A model generated the notes under the pieces. That model saw nothing but the letters and a program-made list of their open reading frames with translations, was not told the origin of the DNA and made no database searches. The position numbers and the translations under genes were made by a program. A stretch of 64,000 bases of DNA from Pseudomonadota bacterium (GTDB lineage Bacteria; Desulfobacterota; Desulfovibrionia; Desulfovibrionales; Desulfovibrionaceae), in contig JAHIUW010000011.1 of assembly GCA_018816865.1 (NCBI GenBank), positions 62,001 to 126,000 on the forward strand, written 5' to 3'. Below, piece after piece: positions 30,959-39,025 of the stretch. How positions within the stretch are numbered: the first letter of the stretch is position 1; every line of letters starts with the position of its first letter.

Positions 30959-31564
30959 TTATTCCTGACGAGGCAGGCCCTTGTAGCCCATGCCCACATA
31001 AAACATTTCCTTGCTTTCCGCACGAGAACTCTTGGGCTTGAAAGTCTTGACCTTACTGAAGAGCTGCCGCATGGATTCACGATAGGCTTGATCTTCGGGC
31101 CCTTGGAAGACCTTGACCACAAAATGGCCACCCTTTACCAATGTCACACAGGCAACGGCCAGGGCTTCCTCGCACAGACTCATGGACCTGGCCTGGTCCG
31201 TGAATTTGTGACCGGTGGTCTTGGGAGCCATGTCCGAGAGCACGATATCGAACGGCCCGGTGGAGGCGAGAGCGGCCTCGAAGACCTCCGAGCGATTGAA
31301 GACGTCTTCCTGCATGAAGACCGTGTTCTCGGCAAAATGGATGTCCGTGTCCTGGATGTCCGCGCCAAGGACGCGCCCCTTGAGACCGACCTTCTGGGCG
31401 GCCCACATGGTCCAGGAACCCGGCGCGGCCCCAAGGTCCAGCACGGCCATGCCGGGCTTGAACAGGCCAAAGCGCTTGTCCAGCTCCTGGAGCTTGTACA
31501 CGGAGCGGGCCGGATACTTTTCCTGCTTGGCGCGCTTGAAGTAGTGGTCACGATATTCTTTCAT
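30959..31564 (-). CDS. rlmE: 23S rRNA (uridine-2552-2'-O) methyltransferase RlmE
   Basis: 201 residues, FtsJ/RrmJ fold with SAM motif [11 protein letters not shown] near residue 43. The K-D-K-E catalytic tetrad is visible: Lys in ARSVYKL, Asp in LSDMAPK, Lys in FVVKVFQG and Glu in SKEMFYVG. Methylates U2552 of the ribosomal A-loop. Same strand as and 47 bases upstream of yebC. Confidence 0.95.
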   Translation of the reverse strand: MKEYRDHYFKRAKQEKYPARSVYKLQELDKRFGLFKPGMAVLDLGAAPGSWTMWAAQKVGLKGRVLGADIQDTDIHFAENTVFMQEDVFNRSEVFEAALASTGPFDIVLSDMAPKTTGHKFTDQARSMSLCEEALAVACVTLVKGGHFVVKVFQGPEDQAYRESMRQLFSKVKTFKPKSSRAESKEMFYVGMGYKGLPRQE

Positions 31565-31695
31565 AATGATATTGGCTCACGGGATTTCATCTTGTAACAG
31601 GCGACCCCGCCAGGCCGCAACATCTAGCAGCCCGTTGAAAGAAGTCATTTCTTCAGGCAGGTTAGGGGCAACTCAACACCAACCAGGTCAGGCAC

Positions 31696-33204
31696 GTGAA
31701 CAACCGCCCGCAACGCATCCGCATCAAGAACGAACTGGGCAAGCTCCAGACCCTGCCCGACGGTCCTGCCCAATACGAGCGGCTGCCCGGCGGGGACGAG
31801 GTCCTGATCCTCGGCGTGGGGCCGGACCCATCGGATCTTGCCCTGCTGACCAGTTCGGGAAAGGCCGTATACGTCATTGAGGCCCCCCAGTACAAGGGGC
31901 AGATGCCCCCCCAGTGGCAGGCCGCCCTGCCCATCCACTGGAAATTCATCGATCCCGGTGACCTGGACGATGATCTGGTCACCCGCGCCGAGGTCATCAT
32001 CTACCGCCCCGCCGTGCGCCTGTTTCCCGCCTTCTGGGGAGAACTGACGGGCCGCTGCCGCTGGCTCAAGGCCACACGCGGCGTGACGCCCCGGCCAACG
32101 CGTACGGTGCTCCTGCCCGCCACAGACGCGGGACTGCTGTTCAACGAGCTGGAGTCGGCCCTGGCCCTGGCCGGGCTGGAGGTGCTGCGCATCCCTCCCA
32201 AGGAAATGGGGGCGCGGCTGCCCGGCATCCTGCGCAAACAGCAGCCCGCGCTGTTCTTGTCCGTCAATTTTCGGGGACTGGACCCCCACGGCGAGGTCTA
32301 TCACCTGCTTCGGGCCGCCGGGGTCCCGGTCTGCGTGTGGTGCGTGGACAACCCTTTCCACCTGATCAGCGGCCTGCGCTCCTCGTTCTGGCAACAGGCC
32401 CACCTGGCAGTCACAGACGCCTGGTTCCTGGAACCCCTGACCCGCCACGGTGCGCAAAAACTGCACCACATGCCCCTGGCCGCGAGCCCTGCCCTGTTCG
32501 CAGACCCGGCCCCGAGCCACGAGGACCTGTCGGAACGGATGGTCTTTGTGGGCCGCAGCCAATTTCCGAAAAGAAACAGCTTTTTCGCGGGCTGCAAGAT
32601 TCCGCTCTGGCAACGGGAGGCCGCCGAGAAGCTTCTCAGGGACGGCGACCGCCCGGACTATGCCTGGTGGCTGGAACGCCTGGACATCTGGCCCCTGTGG
32701 CCGGACCTGGACGCCCGGCGCGTGGGCCTGGGGGCGGAGGACGCCAGCCGGGAGAGGCGCATCGCCTGTATCGAGGCCGCGGCGGCACTGCCCCTGACCG
32801 TGATCGGGGACGAGGACTGGGAACAGCTGCTGCCACCCTCGGTGGAACTGCGCCCGCCCGTGGACTACTACGGCGAATTGCCCGGAATCTATGCAGCGGC
32901 GGGTTGGAACCTGAACGTCACCAGCCTGCTGTTGCCGTGGGGCCTGACCCAACGCCATTTCGATGTCTGGGCCGCCGGGGGCCTGCTGCTCAGCGACGAC
33001 ACCCCCGGCCTGTCCCTGTTCCCCGAGGAATTGGCGCGCGAGATCTCCTTCAGACACCCCAAGGACATCCCTGCCCTGGCGCGACGGCTGGCACCGGGGA
33101 CCACGCTGCGCCAAGACCTGATCAAGGCCTGGCGCGAGGAGATCCTGACCCGCCACAGCTACGAGGTCCGGCTGACAGGGCTTCTGGGTTGGTTGGGGCT
33201 ATAA
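31696..33204 (+). CDS. CgeB/DUF3880-like glycosyltransferase
   Basis: 502 residues with GTG start. Middle part (about 180-250) has VSVNFRGLDPHGE and VWCVDNPFHL, resembling DUF3880/CgeB-family proteins, and the C-terminal part (about 385-470) has the DVWAAGGLLLSDDTP segment of the glycosyltransferase 1-like C-terminal domain in CgeB proteins. Such proteins occur in flagellin or surface glycan modification. It is divergent from rlmE and stands alone just before tRNA-Ala. Substrate unknown. Confidence 0.75.
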   Translation: MNNRPQRIRIKNELGKLQTLPDGPAQYERLPGGDEVLILGVGPDPSDLALLTSSGKAVYVIEAPQYKGQMPPQWQAALPIHWKFIDPGDLDDDLVTRAEVIIYRPAVRLFPAFWGELTGRCRWLKATRGVTPRPTRTVLLPATDAGLLFNELESALALAGLEVLRIPPKEMGARLPGILRKQQPALFLSVNFRGLDPHGEVYHLLRAAGVPVCVWCVDNPFHLISGLRSSFWQQAHLAVTDAWFLEPLTRHGAQKLHHMPLAASPALFADPAPSHEDLSERMVFVGRSQFPKRNSFFAGCKIPLWQREAAEKLLRDGDRPDYAWWLERLDIWPLWPDLDARRVGLGAEDASRERRIACIEAAAALPLTVIGDEDWEQLLPPSVELRPPVDYYGELPGIYAAAGWNLNVTSLLLPWGLTQRHFDVWAAGGLLLSDDTPGLSLFPEELAREISFRHPKDIPALARRLAPGTTLRQDLIKAWREEILTRHSYEVRLTGLLGWLGL

Positions 33205-33234
33205 GCGACACCCCCGCCCTCCCTGTGTTTGGGC

Positions 33235-33263
33235 TTGCCATCGGGCGAGGGGAGGTGTAAAAG
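33235..33263 (+). promoter_or_regulatory. Probable tRNA-Ala promoter
   Basis: TTGCCA (33235-33240), 17-base spacer, TAAAAG (33258-33263), about 28 bases ahead of the tRNA. Weak match. Confidence 0.4.
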
Positions 33264-33291
33264 TCCACTTCCGGTTCGCCGGATCATCCGT

Positions 33292-33367
33292 GGGGATGTA
33301 GCTCAGCTGGGAGAGCATTGCCTTCGCAAGGCAGGGGTCGAGAGTTCAAATCTCTTCATCTCCACCA
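33292..33367 (+). tRNA. tRNA-Ala (CGC), island integration target
   Basis: 76 nt with encoded CCA. Anticodon loop TTCGCAA gives CGC; acceptor stem GGGGATG/CATCTCC contains the G3:U70 pair that identifies alanine tRNAs. The last 17 bases are part of an 18-bp repeat also found at 43575-43592; the tRNA is left intact by the insertion. Confidence 0.97.
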
Positions 33368-33368
33368 C
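33351..33368 (+). repeat. attL of the genomic island (18-bp direct repeat)
   Basis: TCTCTTCATCTCCACCAC, the 3' end of tRNA-Ala plus one base. An exact copy lies at 43575-43592; flanking bases differ on both sides. Confidence 0.9.
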
Positions 33369-33378
33369 AATAATGACT

Positions 33379-33415
33379 AAGGGCTTGAATTCTTTGGATT
33401 CAAGCCCTTTCTCTT
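33379..33415 (+). terminator. Terminator supplied by the island after tRNA-Ala
   Basis: Twelve-pair stem AAGGGCTTGAAT/ATTCAAGCCCTT with a seven-base loop and a T-rich tail (TTCTCTTT). It ends the tRNA transcript before the integrase. Confidence 0.85.
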
Positions 33416-33430
33416 TGTGCCATTTCCGCC

Positions 33431-33468
33431 GTGGATACACAACGTGGATACACAATGCGGACACAAAG
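33431..33468 (+). repeat. Left arm-type repeats (candidate integrase sites)
   Basis: Two copies of GTGGATACACAA (33431-33442, 33444-33455) and a third variant TGCGGACACAAAG (33456-33468). Similar GCGGATACACA repeats lie just inside attR at 43492-43518. Confidence 0.6.
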
Positions 33469-33481
33469 GGGATGACATCAG

Positions 33482-35179
33482 ATGCTATCCAAGGCACCTT
33501 CCCACATCGTTAGGCACAGGCAATTGCTCTATTTTCGTCGCAGAGTTCCCGATGACCTTCGCCACCTGCTCGACAGAACCGAAATTCGCCTCTCTTTGGG
33601 CACCGCCTATATTGAGGAGGCCAGAAGCAAAGCCATCCAACTGACCGCAGCGACGGACCGCATCATCTCGTTTTTACGAAATAGGCCGAATATAATGGAA
33701 CTGACAGACCAGCAAATTAGACATCTTGTCGACGAATGGCTCAGGAAGGAACTGGATGATGCTGAGCAGGATCGTCTGAAATGCATGACTCCGTATACAC
33801 CAGTCGAACTATCCAACAGGATCGAGACACTGGAAGAGGTACGCGAGTTTGCCAAATCCGACCTTGTTCATTGCAGCTATGTCCGCGTGCAGGATACTGC
33901 CGATGAAATCGTCAGGACTAACGGACTCACTGTAGAGCAGGATGGATTGTCATTTCGCAGGCTCTGCCGGGAACTACTCATTGCTTCAGAGCAGTATTTC
34001 TCCATCGAGCGCCACAGATTGTCTGGCAACTACTCGGTCAACTTGCAACACGCGGCTGCACACCAGAACATCTCCACATGCCTATCGCCACAGCCCATCA
34101 CGGAACTCAAACCGCTCTCCCAGGTAATTGACACCTTTCTTAAAGACAAAGTCGCCTCGGGAGACTGGTCAACACGATCCGCATCCGAAGGATGCAAACT
34201 CCAACTCCTGGCTGAGATTCTTGGCGATCCGGCTTGCTCCTCGCTCAACGCCGACCACATGCGCCAGTACAAGAACGCAATCTTCAAATTACCAGCCAAT
34301 TTTCGCAAAAATGCTCGATACCGTGACCTGCCCATTTCTGACGTCCTGCAACTTCACATTCCAGATGCGAAAAGGATGAAACCGCAAACAATCGGAAACC
34401 ACTTTGAGAAAGCACGGACATTCCTGACTTGGGCCAAACTCAACGGGTTCATTGCGGACGCCGACATCAAGGGCATTCTGAAAATCAAAAAAGACATGCA
34501 AGCCCACGAATACCGTGCTCCATTTTCCAACGAGGACATCACAAAGCTTTTCGCCAATGAGACGCTCTTTGCTGGGCGTTTCTTCAAACCATTCAAGTTC
34601 TGGGTGCCCATCATCGGGCTATTCTCCGGCCTGCGTCTTGAGGAGATTTGCCAGTTGTACTTGGACGACATCAAACAGGAAGACGGTGTCTGGTATTTCT
34701 GGGTCACAGACGAGAGACCCGATCAACATTTGAAAAACATGGCATCCAAACGGCATGTGCCAATCCACCCCTTCCTGCTCAATGAACTGAATCTGCGTGG
34801 CTATGTGCAACGCCTCCGAAAACGGCGAACAACACGGTTGTTCCCAGAACTCTCCAAGGGCAGCAACGACGGACGGTATTCAGACAGTGTGAGCAAATGG
34901 TTCACTCGCTACCGCGGAAAAAAAGCCCTTGTTCAAGGCGATGCCAAGGGCAAAAAAGTTTTCCACTCGTTCAGAACGAACATTGGCCATTGGTGCGAAC
35001 TCCACGACATTCCTGAAAAAATGGCGGCTCGCATCCTTGGCCACAACTACCCAAATATTACTTATGGGCGATATTCCGTGGATACATCTCCCTCGCTCAT
35101 GTACGAGAAAGTTTTCAGCAAGCTCGACTATGGTGTCGATCTCTCACACCTGCGCCAAGCCAAGCATGTAGTAAAGTAG
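33482..35179 (+). CDS. int: Tyrosine recombinase (island integrase)
   Basis: 565 residues. The catalytic set is visible in the C-terminal domain: Arg in SGLRLEEI (about 384), HSFR (about 495), LGHNY (about 519) and the nucleophile Tyr in TYGRYS (about 528-531). The N-terminus (HRQLLYFRRRVP) resembles the DUF6538-type domain of large XerC-like integrases, followed by a core-binding region about 200-320. It lies next to attL in the orientation typical of tRNA-targeting islands. Confidence 0.93.
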   Translation: MLSKAPSHIVRHRQLLYFRRRVPDDLRHLLDRTEIRLSLGTAYIEEARSKAIQLTAATDRIISFLRNRPNIMELTDQQIRHLVDEWLRKELDDAEQDRLKCMTPYTPVELSNRIETLEEVREFAKSDLVHCSYVRVQDTADEIVRTNGLTVEQDGLSFRRLCRELLIASEQYFSIERHRLSGNYSVNLQHAAAHQNISTCLSPQPITELKPLSQVIDTFLKDKVASGDWSTRSASEGCKLQLLAEILGDPACSSLNADHMRQYKNAIFKLPANFRKNARYRDLPISDVLQLHIPDAKRMKPQTIGNHFEKARTFLTWAKLNGFIADADIKGILKIKKDMQAHEYRAPFSNEDITKLFANETLFAGRFFKPFKFWVPIIGLFSGLRLEEICQLYLDDIKQEDGVWYFWVTDERPDQHLKNMASKRHVPIHPFLLNELNLRGYVQRLRKRRTTRLFPELSKGSNDGRYSDSVSKWFTRYRGKKALVQGDAKGKKVFHSFRTNIGHWCELHDIPEKMAARILGHNYPNITYGRYSVDTSPSLMYEKVFSKLDYGVDLSHLRQAKHVVK

Positions 35180-35185
35180 CAGGAA

Positions 35186-35887
35186 TCAGGAAGGGCGTCT
35201 GGCGATCTTTGCCATTCGTTCAATCAGGATGGGACGCCGTTGTTGACTTGCGGCGTCTCCGGGAAGGTGCCCAGACAAGGCGTCTTGGAAATCATTGTCA
35301 GCTAGCAACATGGCGAACTGATTGGCAAGGTAGCCTCTGACACCTTCGTGGGCTCCTTCGACTTCCTCGACAATATCAAGACAGCCATCAATCACGGCGA
35401 TGATGTCCTCCATGTCGTGGCTGAGTGCATAATCCCCTTTCCCCCGGCCACGAAAGGCTTCCAGTTTGGTTGCAAGAAAGTATGCCGGGGTGACTACGCG
35501 AAGCCTTACGCCTCCTATCGCCAAAGCCTTGCTGTTTCGCGCGGCGTCTTCATACCAGATGTTGGTAAAGCCTAATATCGCAGGGTCCGTCGGCATGACA
35601 TCAAGAATGATCGGTCCATGCTTGAATCGGCAAATAACGGTCTCGCCCACGGCCTCGTTGAAACCCTTGTCTCTCAGTCTCTCTTGCAGCCTGTAATAAT
35701 CACCGCGTGTGCTCACCTCCACGAGAACATCAATGTCGAGGGTTGGGCGCACATCGGGAATCGCCGGATCGTTAATCAGTAGCCCTGCCGCAGCACCTCC
35801 CACAAAAACGACCTCATCAGCCAAATCACCGAGCAACACAGCCACCTCGACCACTCGATCAACGCACTGGTATTTATGCCGCTGCAT
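35186..35887 (-). CDS. AbiEii-like nucleotidyltransferase
   Basis: 233 residues. Polymerase-beta-like nucleotidyltransferase motifs: GG in FVGGAAAGL (residues 29-37), D-x-D in TLDIDVLV (about 50-55) and a third Asp in ILDVMP. A C-terminal K-x2-A-x2-R segment is typical of AbiEii/AbiGii-type proteins, whose characterised members are toxins of type IV toxin-antitoxin systems. It overlaps the upstream HTH gene by 14 bases, so the two are co-translated. Toxin activity is inferred only. Confidence 0.8.
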   Translation of the reverse strand: MQRHKYQCVDRVVEVAVLLGDLADEVVFVGGAAAGLLINDPAIPDVRPTLDIDVLVEVSTRGDYYRLQERLRDKGFNEAVGETVICRFKHGPIILDVMPTDPAILGFTNIWYEDAARNSKALAIGGVRLRVVTPAYFLATKLEAFRGRGKGDYALSHDMEDIIAVIDGCLDIVEEVEGAHEGVRGYLANQFAMLLADNDFQDALSGHLPGDAASQQRRPILIERMAKIARRPS

Positions 35888-36398
35888 TGCTCAACATCTC
35901 CAGCAACAACTTCTCCGCAAGCTGCCTCTCGCGAGCGCGACCGATCCGAATGGCATCAAGAAGCCCAAGTGCGGCATAAAGCGCTTGGTCCCGTCTGGCG
36001 ATCTCCGGAACAGAACTGTACAGGGGGGACAACTCAATCCCGCGTTGTTCACCCTCCGGATGAGGCCAGACATAAACATCAACCTCACTACTCCCCTGCG
36101 CAAACTCGTTACGGAGCAAGGGAGATGCAAACGCCGTGGGAATGCCTCTGGTCACGGTCCCAATATCAGGCGGGTAGGCATACTTCACTCCATGGATAAG
36201 GAACTCCTCCAAGGCCTTACGCCGTGGCCGCTTCCTGCTGACATCATAAAGTCGAGCCTGGGCAGAGCGTTTGACCGCGCTATGGGCCATGGAGGGACTC
36301 ATGCCGAGTTCATACGCAACCTTGTCGTAGGTCCAGTTGTCTGGAACCGACAGGGCCAACTTCAACATCATCAGGACGTCTTGCGGTAGTAAGTTCAT
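35874..36398 (-). CDS. HTH protein paired with the nucleotidyltransferase (candidate antitoxin)
   Basis: 174 residues. Residues about 20-50 form a winged-helix/HTH (TYDKVAYELGMSPSMAHSAVKR); the rest is uncharacterised with two short conserved-looking blocks. It comes first in a two-gene operon and a 17-bp palindrome sits within its promoter, so it likely represses itself. The arrangement resembles AbiEi-AbiEii, but the protein is shorter than AbiEi. The predicted transcript would start at or within a few bases of the ATG (leaderless). Confidence 0.7.
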   Translation of the reverse strand: MNLLPQDVLMMLKLALSVPDNWTYDKVAYELGMSPSMAHSAVKRSAQARLYDVSRKRPRRKALEEFLIHGVKYAYPPDIGTVTRGIPTAFASPLLRNEFAQGSSEVDVYVWPHPEGEQRGIELSPLYSSVPEIARRDQALYAALGLLDAIRIGRARERQLAEKLLLEMLSNAAA

Positions 36399-36404
36399 GC
36401 CAGT

Positions 36405-36433
36405 TCTATATTCTAGAATCTAGAATGTGACAA
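36405..36433 (-). promoter_or_regulatory. Promoter with embedded palindromic operator for the HTH/nucleotidyltransferase pair
   Basis: On the minus strand TTGTCA (36428-36433), 17-base spacer, TATAGA (36405-36410). The spacer holds a perfect inverted repeat, arms ATTCTAGA and TCTAGAAT (36410-36426) around one base. The -10 box ends six bases before the ATG. Confidence 0.7.
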
Positions 36434-36514
36434 GCAAAAAATGGCCCCCTCCAAAATTGTGTCCGCATCAAGCGGCATTGGTGGGGGCATCGATTTTTGA
36501 CAGGAGGGGGTCGG

Positions 36515-37129
36515 TCAGTGGTCCATCGGGTTTCGAGCGAGCCTCGCTGCCTCTTCTCTGGTCATGTCACTACTCTTTGGGACCATAGCCTGCTTGACCC
36601 TTTGGACTGTCTTGGCCGAACAACCGAGCTTACGGGCGATGGCCGCGTGAGACTCTCCTGCGGCGAGCAGGTCTTTGATTTCGTCCTTGTCGAAGGACTC
36701 AGGTCGTCCTTTGTATTTACCCTGCGTCTTGGCCACGGCAATTCCGGCCAACTGGCGTTCTTTTCTGAGGTTCGTTTCGAACTCCGCAAACACCGCCAGC
36801 ATCTGCAAGAAGCACTCGCCGCTTGCCGTACTGGTGTCGATGTCTAGGTCAAGGACAACGAGGGCTGCACCTTTCGCCGTGATCTCGTTCTTGAGCTGGA
36901 GCAGGTCGAGGGTGTTACGGGCCAACCTGTCCAACTTCCAGACGACAAGCTTATCGCCCTGACGAAGGCTCTGAAGGATCAAGCCAAGGACAGGACGGTC
37001 GTCTCTGCTCGATGCACTTGCCTTCTCCTCGTAGATGCTAGCCGTCGGATACTTTTTCTTGATGGCCTCGACCTGCATGGTTGGGTCTTGGTCCGTGGTG
37101 GAGACTCGGCAGTAGGCGATGTAGGACAT
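36515..37129 (-). CDS. Serine recombinase (resolvase/invertase family)
   Basis: 204 residues. Catalytic serine in YCRVSTTDQ (Ser10), the conserved KLDRLARN near residue 67, and a C-terminal HTH (SHAAIARKLGCSAKTVQRVKQ) near 160-180. Size and layout are those of small resolvases such as Tn3 or Hin types. A promoter (TTGACT-16-TATAAT) and four TGGACA motifs lie upstream. It could serve dimer resolution of an excised circle or be a remnant of a transposon. Confidence 0.92.
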   Translation of the reverse strand: MSYIAYCRVSTTDQDPTMQVEAIKKKYPTASIYEEKASASSRDDRPVLGLILQSLRQGDKLVVWKLDRLARNTLDLLQLKNEITAKGAALVVLDLDIDTSTASGECFLQMLAVFAEFETNLRKERQLAGIAVAKTQGKYKGRPESFDKDEIKDLLAAGESHAAIARKLGCSAKTVQRVKQAMVPKSSDMTREEAARLARNPMDH

Positions 37130-37142
37130 GTTGACCTCAATG

Positions 37143-37221
37143 TGGACATTTAAGTTTAAGACGTGAGGTCATTATATGGACATAAATATAAAAGTCAACC
37201 CTCTTGTCCACATCATGTCCA
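37143..37221. promoter_or_regulatory. Promoter and TGGACA motif cluster upstream of the serine recombinase
   Basis: Minus-strand promoter TTGACT (37193-37198), 16-base spacer, TATAAT (37171-37176). TGGACA occurs directly at 37143 and 37177 and inverted (TGTCCA) at 37205 and 37216. They may form res-like subsites or an autorepression site. Confidence 0.55.
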
Positions 37222-37290
37222 GTGGTCAGTCGGGTATACCCAAATGTCTCAGTGTGTTCGGAAGTCGATAGAGTTTGTCAGGCCTGACGG

Positions 37291-38016
37291 CTACGGGACG
37301 ATCAATCCCAAGACCACTGCCCTTGCTATGGCCTGTTCTCGGGTCTCTGCCCCGAGTTTAGCCTTGGCGTTGGTGAGATGGAAAAGGACTGTATGGTCGG
37401 AAAGATTGAGTTTATCGGAGATTTCCTTGGTCCGTAGACCTTTGGTCAACCAGAGCAGACACTCGCGTTCACGTAGGGTCAGGCTAACGGCTTCTAGGCC
37501 CATACTGTCCATGGCGTGGCTTTTCGTATGTACTGCCGTGGCAGCCATGACCGCTGCCATGATGTTCTGGGTTGGCATTCGTGCCAGTGCTTCGATGGTG
37601 CCAGAAATACCTAGGTTGATGCCGCCGATGCGTTGGCCGTCGGGCGTGAACACGGGGAACCCAAATCCTGACCCGAGGTCGATAGTGTGTTTAAGGAATT
37701 TGGCGATTTCGACGGATTCATCTGGCATAGCCGGGTTGCGGCCTTGGGTATTGATTCCATAGGTCGTGGGGCCATGTCCTGCGTTACAGTGCTGCCAAAA
37801 TGCATCCTTCTCCCAAAGTTTATTTTCCATATAATACGGTGCCCACCAATCCGGGCAAGTAGTCTCCACCGTCATCTGTTCCGGTGTCGTCCCAAACCAC
37901 GTATGCACGTGAGCAAGCCCTAACGACTCCGCGAATCCCAACAACAGGCTCCATGCCGTATCTTTGTCCTTGGCGTTTGTCAGCCCGGTATGGAAATCGA
38001 TGAGCGCGTTGTCCAT
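37291..38016 (-). CDS. LuxR-type regulator, copy A
   Basis: 241 residues: N-terminal autoinducer-binding-like domain (about 10-160) and C-terminal LuxR HTH (about 177-235, LTLRERECLLWLTKGLRTKEISDKL). In the ligand region W, Y and D (DWWAPYY... WEKDAF) correspond to conserved LuxR positions, but the Pro after Asp is Ala. No luxI synthase is nearby, so it is a LuxR solo. It sits eight bases downstream of copy B; first ~42 and last ~110 residues are almost identical to copy B while the middle differs strongly. Confidence 0.88.
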   Translation of the reverse strand: MDNALIDFHTGLTNAKDKDTAWSLLLGFAESLGLAHVHTWFGTTPEQMTVETTCPDWWAPYYMENKLWEKDAFWQHCNAGHGPTTYGINTQGRNPAMPDESVEIAKFLKHTIDLGSGFGFPVFTPDGQRIGGINLGISGTIEALARMPTQNIMAAVMAATAVHTKSHAMDSMGLEAVSLTLRERECLLWLTKGLRTKEISDKLNLSDHTVLFHLTNAKAKLGAETREQAIARAVVLGLIVP

Positions 38017-38024
38017 TTTACTCC

Positions 38025-38750
38025 CTAGGGGACGATCAATCCCAAGACCACTGCCCTTGCTATGGCCTGTTCTCGGGTCTCTGCCCCGAGTTTGGCCTTG
38101 GCGTTGGTGAGATGGAAAAGGACTGTATGGTCGGAAAGATTGAGTTTATCGGAGATTTCCTTGGTCCGTAGACCTTTGGTCAACCAGAGCAGACACTCGC
38201 GTTCACGGAAGGTTAGGCTGATTGTTTCCAACCCCATGCTATTCAGTGCATGGCTTTTCGTATGTACTGCCGTGGCAGCCATGACCGCCGCCATGATGTT
38301 CTGGGTTGGCATTCGTGCCAGTGCTTCGATGGTGCCAGAAATACCTAGGTTGATGCCGCCGATGCGTTGGCCGTCGGGCGTGAACACGGGGAAGCCAATG
38401 CCAGAGCCAAGGGCCATCTCATGCTTCATAAAATTGAGGATTGGTAGTGTGACTTCCGGTGCGATAGGACTGCGGCCAAAATTATCCACGCCGTAGACTA
38501 TGGGGCCATGTCCGGATTCGCAATGCTTGCCAAGATGATCAACCTCCCAGAGTCCCTTCTCCATATAGTAGGGAATCCACCAATCAGGACAAGTCGTCTG
38601 GAATGTGACGTTCTCAGGGTTGGTCCCAAACCACGTATGCACGTGAGCAAGCCCTAACGACTCCGCGAATCCCAACAGCAGACACCACGCCGTGTCTTTG
38701 TCCTTGGCATTTGTCAGCCCGGTATGGAAATCGATGAGCGCGTTGTCCAT
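38025..38750 (-). CDS. LuxR-type regulator, copy B
   Basis: 241 residues, same architecture as copy A. HTH region is identical to copy A save a few residues. The central ligand-binding region (about 43-120) differs at more than half of its positions, with DWWIPYY and WEVDHL in the conserved pocket segment. It has its own ribosome site (GAGAGGGAC) and is first in the two-gene unit. A long inverted repeat (38821-38908) lies upstream, between it and the divergent methyltransferase. Confidence 0.88.
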   Translation of the reverse strand: MDNALIDFHTGLTNAKDKDTAWCLLLGFAESLGLAHVHTWFGTNPENVTFQTTCPDWWIPYYMEKGLWEVDHLGKHCESGHGPIVYGVDNFGRSPIAPEVTLPILNFMKHEMALGSGIGFPVFTPDGQRIGGINLGISGTIEALARMPTQNIMAAVMAATAVHTKSHALNSMGLETISLTFRERECLLWLTKGLRTKEISDKLNLSDHTVLFHLTNAKAKLGAETREQAIARAVVLGLIVP

Positions 38751-38820
38751 GTCCCTCTCGTGGCACCCTACTGATTTTGGGAGGTAGTAACTTACCCAGT
38801 GTTTTGACTATGGAAACATC

Positions 38821-38908
38821 TGGTCAACGTCAATGCCGTGGGGGTTTGGTTCCCGGCAGCCATTTCAGGACTTCCCGGTTGGAGAGGGGCACGGCATTGC
38901 GTTGATCA
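38821..38908. repeat. Long imperfect inverted repeat between luxR copy B and the methyltransferase
   Basis: Left arm 38821-38840 and right arm 38890-38908 match as TG(G/A)TCAACG(T)CAATGCCGTG, about 18 of 20 positions, around a 49-base spacer. There is no T tract, so it is not a plain terminator. It lies in the divergent promoter region and could bind the LuxR proteins or form a cruciform. Confidence 0.65.
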
Positions 38909-39025
38909 TAATGTTTCAGCCTGCCGCAACCCCCTGGGGTACGGTTGTATTTTATTGACTTGACGATGTGTTGTCGGATCGGGCTATATGCAGTTTTCTG
39001 TGGCCAATACATAACACAAGAGATC

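Noticed and set aside
36447-36510. Inverted CCCCCTCC/GGAGGGGG pair between the HTH gene and the serine recombinase
   Set aside because: Only eight bases, G/C homopolymer-like, with no further pairing; could be chance.
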